Shown: positions 1 to 10,349 of the stretch, piece after piece
Numbering within the stretch: position 1 is the first letter of the stretch
Layout of the letters: each line of letters opens with the position of its first letter
Program-made: the position numbers and the translations under genes
Notes under the pieces: generated by a model
The model's database searches: none
The model's input: only the letters and a program-made list of their open reading frames with translations
Told to the model about the DNA's origin: nothing
Assembly (NCBI GenBank): GCA_036873135.1
Contig: JAPTYO010000027.1
Coordinates: 3,736,322 to 3,800,321, forward strand
Direction: 5' to 3'
Length of the DNA: 64,000 bases
Origin: Clarkia xantiana subsp. parviflora
Lineage: Eukaryota > Streptophyta > Magnoliopsida > Myrtales > Onagraceae

Positions 1-739
1 AGCAACAGGACCCGGTCTTACTGCCCCGTGTCTCTAATAACTGAGACAGATCTTTACGAGGCCGGGATCAGTCTGACTCCTGACTCCGGGGGTTCGGTAT
101 GTCACTTGGTCTTTCTATCTTTATTTACCTTCTGCTTTTCCTTTGTAGGTTGGTTTCATGGAAAAACCTATAACATGCAGGGAGCCCCTGTTGATCTGAG
201 CAAGAGGAAGGCTCCTTCCAGTTCTGCTTTGAAGAAATCCCCCCTGCCTGGGAAGAAGGCTGGAGCCTCTGGTATGCTATCTTCTATTTGCTTCTTTATG
301 GTGTAACTTATGTTTTCCTTATCTTGTTTTTCTTATCTTGCTAGGGCGTTCCCCCTTGGTGACTGAGCGGGTCGTCTCCGTTGGCAGAGATTCTGGACCT
401 TCCAAGTCCAAACCACGGCGATCTGACTCTGAGGCCGGGGCCTCGGCTGCTAAGAGAAAGAAGGCTGTGGATCCTGCTTCGCCCACTGCTCGTCCTCCGA
501 CCCTATCTCGTGATAAGGAGATGGTGGTCGAAGAGGTGCCTTCCCTAGCTGACAAAGGGAAGGGACCTGCTGGTGGTGGTTCCCCTGCCCCCCGGCCGAG
601 GGCACGGTCCTCAGGTATGATCTCTACCTTATTACTGATCCTTCTATGTTTATACTATCCTTTGACTTGTTTTGCTTGTGTAGGTGGGCCTCCGACTTTA
701 AGTCGGAAGGATTTCGTACGGCTGACTGATGGGATCTAG
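1..739 (+). pseudogene. Intron-containing extra gene of a Tat-type gypsy element (3' part)
   Basis: This is the 3' part of a gene that enters from outside the window. Open segments at about 1-96, 149-271, 345-614 and 684-739 are separated by GT-AG introns at about 97-148, 272-344 and 615-683. Introns 2 and 3 are both phase 1. Intron 1 keeps frame only with a less canonical donor at 92, so its donor is uncertain. The spliced protein has a Lys/Pro/Ser-rich tail (PVDLSKRKAPSSS, then a KSKPRRSDSE segment) and ends FVRLTDGI before TAG at 737. I do not recognise a catalytic domain. The basic, disordered tail resembles the extra genes carried by Tat-lineage elements, such as the antisense gene of element E in this window. 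It stands just upstream of gag on the same strand, where Ogre elements carry an extra ORF1. Function unknown. Confidence 0.45.
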
Positions 740-925
740 GGGATATACGCCCAATTCTAACAGTGGAGGAACGAAAGGCAGCCCCCATTCTACCACCCAC
801 AGCAACCAACAAGAGACGATCCTTGTCAGGCCACAAGCAGGGATCAATCTGACATCTACCGCAACAATGGTCAGCAAAATCCTTCAACAGCTTATGCTGA
901 ACCGATAAAAGGATTTACCGCCGAG

Positions 926-3353
926 ATGTTAGAGGAAATGGTGGAGAAGAAGATGAAGGAGGCAAAAATGAAAGGAATGCACGCTCTTGAAGAAAGGGCG
1001 TCTCACCCATTCGCTGACCATTTGGTAAACAGTTGCGTCCCAGACGCACTGTATCGAATTGGAGGTGACCCCTACCGTGGAAAAGGAGACCCAATTGAAC
1101 ACGTGCAAAAGCACGAGGCCTCTCTGCTAGGTAGGACGAAGAACCCACACCATTTCGCAATGACGTTTTCACAAACTCTTGCCGGGACTGCAGCGCACTG
1201 GTTCTTCTCACTGCCATGCGGAAGTATTACTTCATGGGCGGACCTAAAGGCCAAGTTCATTCAGCGGTACATGGGCGAGCGCACGTTGTTAAAAGGGGCA
1301 AACGCTTTGGACGACGTCCAACAAAAAAACGAAAGAGTCCCTGGCCGACTACTACGTCCGCTTCAATCATAACATTTCTGACATTCAGGGGAACCTGACC
1401 GAAGGAGAAATCGTTCGAGCATTCATTCGAAATCTCGGACGAAGAGGCAATGCCCTAGCTGAGAAAATGGCAAAGCGCCCAGCAGAATCCATGGAAGAAT
1501 TAGCCGCAAGAGTCAAGGAGTACATAGACCTTGAAAGGTTCAGAAGCCAGAACAAGGCAAAAATCGCTGCAGCCAAGGCGAAAGATAATCCAAAGCAGAA
1601 CCAACCAAAACCACATTCAAGTGGTCAACAAGGAAGACATTGGCAACCTCAGCCGAAAAGACCTTGCCAAGGGGATTTTCAGAAGCCAAAGGAAGTAAAT
1701 CTTGCCGACTGCATCCCTCTGAATGCCCCGCTGTCTGTAATTTTGAAAGAAATGAAAGACGCGAATATGTGGAAGGAGCCAAACAACTTCAGGAAAGGTC
1801 CATTGGGAAGAGACAAGGACAAGTGGTGTGAAAACCACGAAGTCTTCGGCCACGAGACCGATAGCTGCGTCAGTCTACGCTTCCGAATCAACAATTTCGT
1901 CCTCAAGGGCGAATTGAAGCAATTTGTTGATCAGGGCAACAACCCCCCGAGAACGGCTCAACCAGAGTCGTCAAAAAGAAACAAAGGAAAAGAGAAGGTC
2001 AATGACAACCCTCCGCCACCCAAGCGAGGTGTAATCAACGTCATACACGGAGGGCCTGCCGCCGGAGGACAAATATCTAATGCACGGGACATTTATGCAT
2101 CCCAAGCAGCAACACTGCCAAAGTACGGAAAGCGCAAGCAACCCGAGCAAGAAGATGCAGTCATCCAATTCTCAAGGGAAGACTTAAAGCATATCGTTTA
2201 CCCCCACGATGATGCTTTAGTCATTACCATGGACATTGACAGTTACGATGTCAAAAGAATTCTTGTGGATGGTGGAAGTTCCGCTGACATTTTACATGTC
2301 AGAGTCCTGGAGCAATTAGGAAAATCTGTCAAGGACTTGTCCCCAGGAACCTTCTCTTTAGTCAGCTTCGAAGGAGCAGCTACACAACCCTTGGGTACAA
2401 TCACACTTCCTGTTATCCTTGGCCAGGGGTGGAGAGCATTGCATATCAACGTCACTTTCGTAGATGTAGAATCCCTCGGAGCCTACAACGGAATCTTGGG
2501 ACAAACAACGATCAATCCCTATGTGATCGTGCCCTCCACCGTCCACCAAAAGATGAAGTTCCCAACAGAACATGGGATTGGGGAAGTGCTCGGCGATAAG
2601 ATAACCGCAAGACGTTGTTACGTCAATGCCTTGAGAGCAAAGAACCAATACCATGTGGCCATGATAAATTCCTTCAAGAGACAGAAAGTTGTTGATGAAA
2701 GAAAGAAGCAACTAATGGAACAAGCCATTACAGTTTGGAACCCGCAAGAAAGCATCCAGTTCTCACCATGGCACCAGATTTGGCTCGTTAAGCAGGAAGA
2801 AGACGAGCCAATCATGGAATACTTCATCAGATTTGCCTCCAACGCCTCAACCGCGAAAGCAACAAAAAAAGAAGTGATAAGCGTGTTCTATGCAAACATG
2901 AACGCCAAATCTTTCCTTCTCTTTGGACGAACTCATGGATGGCAAACAACAAAAACCATGGCGGATCTAAAGGATAAGCTGAAGACGGCAGTCTTATGCG
3001 AGCAAGAACTGAGGTGGGGTACACCCCTCAGTTGGGACAAAGGATTTCGAGCAGAGACGAACAACCAGGAAGACGCAAGCTTTGATATCAACAACATCTT
3101 CACACCGCTAAACACGGTGGCCGAAGACATTTACGTCAACCTGCTGGAAAACAAGCTCCCAAGTCCGCTTGCCCCGGAGACAGCTTTCTTGGGCAACAAC
3201 ATCAGAGAATGGTGCAAGTACCATAAAACTTGGGGGCACAACACAAACATGTGTTTACCACTAAGGCAGGAAATTGAAGAGTGCATCGCATTAGGGGCAT
3301 TAAGGCGATTTGTTGCAACCGACTCCGCAACATCGTCATCAAGACAGCTATAA
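926..3353 (+). pseudogene. Gypsy gag-protease followed by a second gag-like module
   Basis: The N-terminal part (926 to about 1330) is a typical plant gypsy capsid region, with the HWFFSLP and FIQRYMGE blocks. The reading frame changes at an A7 run near 1322-1328 and continues to 3353, so the two frames together make one gag. A zinc-knuckle-like block WCENHEVFGHETDSC follows near 1825, then the VINVIHGG linker and a retropepsin domain with ILVDGGSSADIL near 2265. Where reverse transcriptase normally starts, the ORF instead carries about 215 residues that look like another gag. This tail includes EPIMEYFIRFASNAS, KTMADLKDKLKTAVL and a second knuckle, WCKYHKTWGHNTNMC. It stops with TAA at 3351. 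The frame break makes it a pseudogene unless the A7 run supports ribosomal frameshifting. Confidence 0.8.
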
Positions 3354-3940
3354 TGAAACGGGAGAAACAACTATCTTTTAAATTACTTTGCGCATGCCTA
3401 CTATTTCTAGTATAATCAATGTAAATACGCGCAAGTATCTAATAAAGTCAATCTACGTTTGTAGGTACATACTTATCTCTTGCACGCTATTTTTTGGATT
3501 AAACGCGAAGCAACAAAACTACGCGCCTATTATCTACTTCAATAATCCAATAAATTATGACATGTGCAAGCAAAATCTATTACGCGTTATGTCAACGCTT
3601 ACCATCAACAACAACCTACTCATATTGACGACTACATCGAAAGGCGTCATCATGGAATCAAAAACTTGGAAGTACATGCTACACTACGATTACTACTCAG
3701 GCATTACACCAAGTAATAACCTGTGCACAAAAATCTACTTCAACAATACAAGCTACGCATTGTGTTCAAGGAGGGACTTATGGTATACAACACCAACATA
3801 TCTATCATCTACACCAACAAGAAGTTTATTTCTCCATTCATAATACAGGCGTCTATCTCAAGAAGGTGCCGACAACACAAAGCCATCAAGCTATGTGCAC
3901 AATCAACTTATATCCCGCAATGACAACCTGCGGATTTACT
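3354..3940. other. Non-coding stretch of element F
   Basis: AT-rich DNA directly after the gag-protease ORF. I see no domain, RNA gene or clear repeat. Short open frames here have no recognisable similarity and are probably chance. Confidence 0.5.
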
Positions 3941-3950
3941 ATCAAAATGA

Positions 3951-4345
3951 CGGCTATTCAGGACGTCAATTACAAGCAATATCTTGGATTAACACCAAGA
4001 CCTATTATCAAAACGACGGCTATTCAAGACGTCAACTACAAGCAATATCTTGGATTAACACCAAGACCTATTATCAAAACGACGGCTATTCAGGACGTCA
4101 ACTACAAGCAATATCTTGGATTAACACCAAGACCTATTATCAAAACGACGGCTATTCAAGACGTCAACTACAAGCAATATCTTGGATTAACACCAAGACC
4201 TATTGCAAAACGACGGCTATTCAGGACGTCAACTACAAGCAATGTCTTGGATTAACACCAAGACCTACTATCAAAACGACGACTATTCAGGGCGTCAGCT
4301 TCAAGCAATGTCTCGGATTAACACCAAGACCTACTACTAAAATAC
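3951..4345. repeat. 66-bp tandem repeat, about six copies
   Basis: Units begin with CGGCTATTCA at 3951, 4017, 4083, 4149 and 4214, with a diverged copy at 4280. The period is 66 bp except for one 65-bp unit, caused by a single deleted base near 4205. The first four units are nearly identical and the last two are degenerate, so expansion was recent on the left side. Because 66 is a multiple of three, the array creates long open frames that should not be taken as genes. Confidence 0.95.
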
Positions 4346-4860
4346 CTTGGAATAACGCCAAGGCATACGGGGCTGATCACCCCTTAAGTGACGGAAGTTC
4401 TCTGTTTAGACAACGACCCCACTCTATAACAAGTGCGTATATCCGGTTCAGGGTGCACTCTTTATGGCGAATGTCCTCTGTCTAGTCGGCATTCCCATAT
4501 TACGAATGCCATCAGGGTTCGTTTTATACGCCAAAAGTCCTCTGGTTAAGATGACAATTCCGTACTACAGATTTTCAAACCGTGTTGCATGGTTCCTGGA
4601 CGCAGAAAGCATGCATCACAATTCATATTCTCAAAAAAAAGTGTTACATGGTCCCTGGACGCAGGAATCATGTATCACAAGTATTTTTTCAAGCATTTTA
4701 CCAAATATTTTATCAAATATTTTATGTATCAAACACCTTTCCAAAAAATTTTATCAACACGGTTTTTTGGATGAATCACATTCAATGCCAAAATATTTTC
4801 TCAAATATTTTATCAACAAGCCTTTTAGGATTCACAAAATGCTTCTTCAAAAACAATAAT
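4346..4860. other. AT-rich spacer between two arrays
   Basis: No gene or clear array was found. A short segment, GGTTCCTGGACGCAG and its near copy GGTCCCTGGACGCAG, occurs twice (about 4590 and 4649), followed by degenerate AAATATTTTATCAA repeats near 4700-4820. Confidence 0.5.
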
Positions 4861-4861
4861 G

Positions 4862-5545
4862 TTCTTACGTATGCTTCCCCAACGCGGGTTGATACACGCT
4901 GGCAGGTGCGCACCCTGTTTAAAACTCATAAAATTTACAAGTCGAGTCTTGTACAACGTCGCCTTAGAGTGGAACTAAGAGACGGTATAAACTAGTATCT
5001 TGCTTAGCCAAGATAACTCCTCTCAAATAATACTCTTACGTATGCTTCCCCAACGCGGGTTGATACACGCTGGCAGGTGCGCTCCCTGTTTAAAACTCAT
5101 AAAATTTACAAGTCGAGTCTTGTACAACGTCGCCTTAGAGTGGAACTAAGAGACGGTATAAACTAGTATCTTGCTTAGCCAAGATAACTCCTCTCAAATA
5201 ATGTTCTTACGTATGCTTCCCCAACGCGGGTTGATACACGCTGGCAGGTGCGCTCCCTGTTTAAAACTCATAAAATTTACAAGTCGAGTCTTGTACAACG
5301 TCGCCTTAGAGTGGAACTAAGAGACAGTATAAACTAGTATCTTGCTTAGCCAAGATAACAACTCTCAAATACTAAAATGTTTTTACGTATGCTTCCCCAA
5401 CGCGGGTTGATACACGCTGGCAGGTGCGCACCCTGTTTAAAACTCATAAAATTTACAAGTCGAGTCTTGTACAACGTCGCCTTAGAGTGGAACTAAGAGA
5501 CGGTATAAACTAGTATCTTGCTTAGCCAAGATAACACTTTTCAAA
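4862..5545. repeat. 171-bp tandem repeat, four copies
   Basis: Units start with TTACGTATGCTTCCCC at 4865, 5036, 5207 and 5383. Spacing is 171, 171 and 176 bp, the last unit being longer because of a few extra bases at the junction. Copies are almost identical and each carries CCAACGCGGGTTGATACACG and AAGTCGAGTCTTGTACAACG. The unit is close to nucleosome-repeat length, as in many plant satellites. It lies inside element F and is not protein coding. Confidence 0.95.
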
Positions 5546-6655
5546 TACACTACTTGTTAAGATATATTGCTATACGCAAAAATACTCGGCAGGTTGATAC
5601 ACAAATAGCGGCAAGCTATTCAGGAAAGAAGGGAAATATGCATAATGCATCAGGTAAGCAATCAGGAGAGCATCTCAACTTATCAATCAGGAAGTGGCTA
5701 TCGGTCACGACTGTAGGGACTATGTCTACGATAATAGTCATCCACATTCAAAAAACGCAGACTCGGCGGAACAAGCAGAAATTGCCACCGTCATCTCCAA
5801 ACAAAACCTATAGTGCGCAAGTCGCAACATCCTATGCTCTACCCATCTCGCCATGCCTTGGAGTCTAGCCAAGAGGGGCGATCACAACATTTAACAATGC
5901 GCGACATATAGTCGCAACTACGGACATCATGTTCATCATTTAAGGATATATATCCTATCTCTCAAGTCCAAAGCATATGGACAACATAGATAACTCAAGG
6001 TATGAAATATTACTAACAAGTTATCACATAATTACTATTGAAAACAGGTCCAGGTGACGAAATAACATGCAAGCAAAAGCATGAACAAAGAATTGTCAAC
6101 ATCAACCCATTCACAAAGGGTTCAACATGCTAGAAGCAAATAGCCCAACAGCAACCAAGAGTCTACATCATCTCTAAGGACTTATGGCAAATAGTTCATA
6201 ATATCAACAACAAATGCAAGAATGATTGTTTCAACATTCAGCACAACATAGCTCTTCAACATAAGGGCGACAATCACCAATCAACAAACACTTATCTCAG
6301 TAGGAGTAACGCTCCTCCTTGGGCCGGTCCCTCGACCGGGGGGCAGAAGACGCCACTACACAACCCTCAACTCTATTTCTCTTATCACAAGAAATAGTTA
6401 GCACGGTCATGCTCAGCATAAAGAACTAAGGATCGCTCGAGGAACGCGCCCCTGCGTCGGATCTTCCGAGAATTATGCTAAGAACAGAAACTGTAAGCCA
6501 ACGATATCCTGGAAAGTGCTATCAACAATCCAGTCAGTGTGCAAACACGCACCAACACTTGTTCAAGCACTTATGCAACAAACGCTCCATACAAGACTTA
6601 TTAGTCTTCATGCAACAAGTAACAAGCATCGAGCAAGGGGGGCAACCTCTTCAAC
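5546..6655. other. Non-coding stretch of element F
   Basis: About 1.1 kb without a recognisable gene. One small GC-rich inverted repeat, GGCCGGTCCCTCGACCGG, lies near 6321-6340 and could form a short hairpin. Nothing else stands out. Confidence 0.45.
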
Positions 6656-6656
6656 A

Positions 6657-7340
6657 CATCAATGCGCGTATCAAGGTTAACGCGCATATCGACATCAACG
6701 CGCGTATCAAAGTTAACGCGCGTATCAACATCAATGCGCGTATCAAGGTCAACGCGCGTATCAACATCAATACGCGTATCAAGGTTAACGCGCGTATCAA
6801 CATCAATGCGCGTATCAAGGTCAACGCGCGTATCAACATCAATACGCGTATCAAAGTTAACGCGCGTATCAACATCAATGCGCGTATCAAGGTCAACGCG
6901 CGTATCAACATCAATACGCGTATCAAGGTTAACGCGCGTATCAACATCAATGCGCGTATCAAGGTCAACGCGCGTATCAACATCAATACGCGTATCAAGG
7001 TTAACGCGCGTATCAACATCAATGCGCGTATCAAGGTTAACGCGCGTATCAACATCAACACGCGTATCAAGGTTAACGCGCGTATCAACATCAATGCGCG
7101 TATCAAGGTTAACGCGCATATCAACATCAACACGCGTATCAAGGTTAACGCGCGTATCAACATCAATGCGCGTATCAAGGTTAACGCGCATATCAACATC
7201 AACGCGCGTAACAAGGTTAACACGCGTATCAACATCAATGCGCGTATCAAGGTTAACGCGCATATCAACATCAACGTGCGTATCAAGGTTAACGCGCATA
7301 TCAACATCAATGCGCGTAGCAAAGTTAACGCGCGTATCAT
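6657..7340. repeat. 36-bp tandem array built from two 18-bp halves, about 19 copies
   Basis: The array alternates AACGCGCGTATCAACATC and a variant with AAGGTT or AAGGTC in place of AACATC, giving a 36-bp higher-order unit repeated about 19 times. Almost every half unit contains the self-complementary core ACGCGCGT or the variant TGCGCGT. The array is free of stop codons in several frames on both strands, a result of a period divisible by three and not evidence for a protein. Confidence 0.95.
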
Positions 7341-7605
7341 GTTTCCATGTACGTACATACATGTCGACGAGGATGCATGTCGACAAGGAGAAAATATTTT
7401 CTAAGTGTTTCCATGTACGTACATGCATGTCGACGAGGATGCATGTCGACAAGAGGAGAATATTTTCTAAGTGTTTCCATGTACGTACATGCATGTCGAT
7501 GAGGATGCATGTCGACAAGGGGAGAATATTTTCTAAGTATTACCATGTACGCACATACATGTCAACAAAGATGGAGTGCATACAACGAGTAGCTATGCCC
7601 CCTAA
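7341..7605. repeat. 66-bp tandem repeat with palindromes, four copies
   Basis: Units start at about 7341, 7407, 7473 and 7539, spaced exactly 66 bp. Copies 2 and 3 contain the perfect 14-nt palindrome CATGTACGTACATG. Copies 1 and 4 carry it with one or two changes. The first three units also hold two direct copies of ATGTCGAC and end in GAGAATATTTTCTAAG or a near variant. The fourth unit decays after about 30 bp. Confidence 0.9.
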
Positions 7606-7741
7606 GCACACCTACGACGCTCATCGACAAAGCTCATACAACGACATCTATGGTAACAAGCATTAGATATCGTTTAAATATTTCCTAAGTGTTTTAGCAT
7701 ACTTGCAGGTAATAACCAACAGTCTATACCTGACGCTCAAC

Positions 7742-8095
7742 TATCAACATCAACGCGCATATCAAAAGTCAACGCGCGTATCAACATCAACGCGCGTATC
7801 AACATCAACGCGCGTATCAACATCAACGCGCGTATCAACATCAACGCGCGTATAAACATCAACGCGCGTATCAACATCAACGCGCGTATCAACATCAACG
7901 CGCGTATCAACATCAACGCGCGTATCAACATCAACGCGCGTATCAACATCAACGCGCGTATCAACATCAACGCGCGTATCAACATCAACGCACATATCAA
8001 CATCAATGCGCGTATCAAAGTCAACGCGCGTATCAAAAGTCAACGCGCGTATCAAAAGTTAACGCACGTATCAAAAAGTCAACGCACGTAGCCAA
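7742..8095. repeat. 18-bp tandem array, about 19 copies
   Basis: Simple head-to-tail copies of AACGCGCGTATCAACATC, the same 18-bp unit used in the 36-bp array at 6657-7340 but without the AAGGTT half. Toward the right the unit becomes AACGCGCGTATCAAAAGTC and then decays. The two arrays are separated by the palindromic 66-bp array and about 140 bp of unique DNA, so one was probably seeded from the other. Confidence 0.95.
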
Positions 8096-9500
8096 GTTCC
8101 ACGCACATAGTAAAGTTGGTATGTACCATAGAAAGGACTAACGTCTTAAGGAGCTATCATGCAAATGGTGGAATTAACGCGACAAGCCGTAAGATTCGAA
8201 CGTGGCAACGCTTAAGGGAAATTTTTCTCTAAGGCGTCAGGACGACTAGTGACTACGCCTAAAGTTATTGGGCAATCCCCGTCAACCAAAAACCCACCAA
8301 GAAGGAAAATCATGCATATCGACTAAAAAGCTTCTACGCGAAGATACGGGGAATTCTACATCAAAACACCCATGGAAATGGAAAATCGCCTAAATTATGG
8401 ACAAACGACGATAATGATGGCAATCAATCAGCAATTACTCGACGTATAAACATCAACAAGCAGTCCCACATATCGACAACGAAAAATGACTTAAACAAGC
8501 AACAACACGGTGACATCGACATTCAAGTCGAAGCTGTCCTAAGAATTAGAGTTTCCAAAGTACCTCAAAACGTGACGAAAGGTATTCCAATGGACTCCCC
8601 TCGTCGAGACGATTCCGGAAAGGTGTGGACCGAAACGAGGCGAGCCCGGGAAGACGGCGCGTGGGCCACACGCGCCGGCGAAGCCGCTCCACTTGCGGCG
8701 GCGCGTGAGGGCGCGTGCGGAGGCTTCTGGCGGCTCCAAAGGCGGCGCTGGAATCCTTGCGACGAACCGAGTCGAATGGTGGTGTCAACTTCCAAAAACA
8801 AGCCAAAAATCAGACTCGAAACTGTCAAAACGTATCTAAGCTCCACGACGGCAAAGAAATTTTGCACACAAAAGCAATTTCGGGAAAGGATGAATGAATT
8901 ACCTACAAAGGGAGTGGAATGATGAATTCCTAGGATGCTGGAAGGATAAATGGGGATGTGTGTATTTACTAATCCCAAAGAGATGCTTTGTGGATAAAGA
9001 TCAAAGGATTAGTTTACCTACACTCAAGACTAAACCCCTACGGTATACTCTACCCTCTCCTCCTAAAATATCTATTTCTATACATGTCTTGACATTGCAC
9101 GTATCAAGTCCATTACTATACTCGTATGTTGCAATCACATAATTCATGATTCGGTAATCACTTAGTCATTTTAGAAGTGTACGATTTCTACTTCTTGCAT
9201 TGCGTAATTACAATCTTGCCATGACTATTACTTATGTACGCATATGGATAGATACATGTTCGCATAGCGCATTACAGTTTGCTCATGTCTCCGACGATAA
9301 TCATATTCGCGCATATACATTTCCTATTGCACTAATCATGATGATAGGAAACAAAGCCATTTCGGCCGGAAAATCAAGCGACGGACGAAATCAAGATGCT
9401 TGCATCCGACCAACGATCAAAACCGAAAGGTTAGCGTCAAACTCAAATTGGACAAATATCCTAACTTAAAATAGAGTCAAGAAAGGTTCTAAACCGTTAC
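8096..9500. other. Non-coding 3' region of element F
   Basis: No domain was recognised. There is a distinctly GC-rich patch at about 8600-8770 containing CGTGGGCCACACGCG and GCGGCGGCGCGTGAGGGCGCG. The rest is AT-rich and leads to the purine tract and the 3' LTR. Short open frames over the GC-rich patch are probably chance. Confidence 0.45.
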
Positions 9501-9502
9501 TT

Positions 9503-9516
9503 GACTCGGGGGCAAG
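9503..9516 (+). other. Polypurine tract of element F
   Basis: GACTCGGGGGCAAG lies immediately before the TG that opens the LTR at 9517. It primes plus-strand DNA synthesis in LTR retrotransposons. The same GGGGGCAA core precedes the 3' LTR of element E at 49604. Confidence 0.8.
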
Positions 9517-10349
9517 TGATGGATAAATGTCCAATTCGGGTTCGTGTTTACATTTCGGGCCTCGTAAACGTGTCGAAAATTACATCTCGGTTTAAAACAC
9601 ACCTCCCGCGGTATCAAAACGGTCCGGAAGCGCCTTTACGCACGTCCGGACCGGACCTCCGGATTGCTCGCAATCCGGAGGTCTGGGTTGCGTGGCAATC
9701 CGGACCTCGCCGAATTGCCCAAATTCGACGAGGTCCGGATTACCTTACGGGTATCGCGCGACTACCGTATCCGCGATCACCGTTGCGTGTAGAGAAGTCA
9801 AGTTCGCACATTACCAATATGGATGACGGTTACCGCATGATCTTGAACCGTCATCAAACCGCTTTAAAACCGGGTCCGGTCCCAAGAAAGCCTATAAATA
9901 GGAGGTCTTGGCCACCCATTTTCACACATTCTCTCATTTTCCCAACTTTGGTATTTTGAGCTCTGACTTCTCTCTAGAAATTCTCTCTCTCTACAAATTA
10001 CCTTTTTGCCACTATAGTGACTTAAGCATCGGAGAGGGCTCCGCTAGCACCACCCCCCTCTCCGTGCTAGCATTGGTCCTTTGTGCAGGATCCGACGCCC
10101 GAGTCACAACCTTGCCGGGTCACAACCTTGCCGGGTCACAACCTTGCCGGGTCACAACCTTGCCGATTCACAACCTCGCCGGGTCACAACCTTGCCGAGT
10201 CACAACCATACCGAGACACAGACTTCGTACGGGAGCAAGCCTGAACACTCGTCAGTGGCCCAACCTCCTCCCAACGGAAGGGTTACAAAGGCCCGTACAA
10301 CCACGCGAATAGACGCGTCCCCACGGCTTAGTTCACCCTGGACGCAACA
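9517..10349 (+). repeat. 3' LTR of element F (833 bp)
   Basis: Starts TGATGGATAAATGTCC right after the polypurine tract and is best ended at GACGCAACA (10349), giving TG...CA. A TATA box, CCTATAAATAGG, lies at 9891-9902. The motif TTAAGCATCGGAGAGGG at 10022-10038 is shared with the LTR of element E and is followed by TGCAGGA, a pattern of Tat-lineage LTRs. The start resembles the LTR of element G at 29307-29905 (TGATGGGTATACGTCC on the minus strand). The right boundary rests on analogy, because no partner LTR is in the window. Confidence 0.75.
10096..10211. repeat. 16-bp tandem repeat inside the F LTR, seven copies
   Basis: Head-to-tail units of GGGTCACAACCTTGCC with few changes, located between the conserved TGCAGGA motif and the LTR end, so in the U5-like part of the LTR. 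Adjacent copies are identical or differ by one or two bases. Confidence 0.9.

Larger units (their letters stand above)
740..9516 (+). mobile_element. Element F: internal region of a non-autonomous gypsy element
   Basis: This stretch reads as the inside of one gypsy element whose 3' LTR lies at 9517-10349 and whose 5' LTR is outside the window. It starts with gag and protease on the plus strand. Then come roughly 6 kb with no coding domain but five separate tandem arrays, and finally a purine tract next to the LTR. No reverse transcriptase, RNase H or integrase is visible, so the copy would depend on enzymes from an autonomous relative. The domain content fits the class described as TR-GAG elements, or a Tat derivative that lost pol. 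That 740-9516 is a single element is inference: the 5' LTR and target duplication cannot be seen. Confidence 0.6.

Noticed and set aside
6475..7666. Long open frames on both strands, up to 334 codons
   Set aside because: They are produced by the 36-bp and 66-bp tandem units, whose periods are multiples of three. The peptides are simple repeats in three frames at once.
6657..8095. Short regular repeats that could suggest a CRISPR array
   Set aside because: Units are directly adjacent without unique spacers, and the setting is a plant retroelement.
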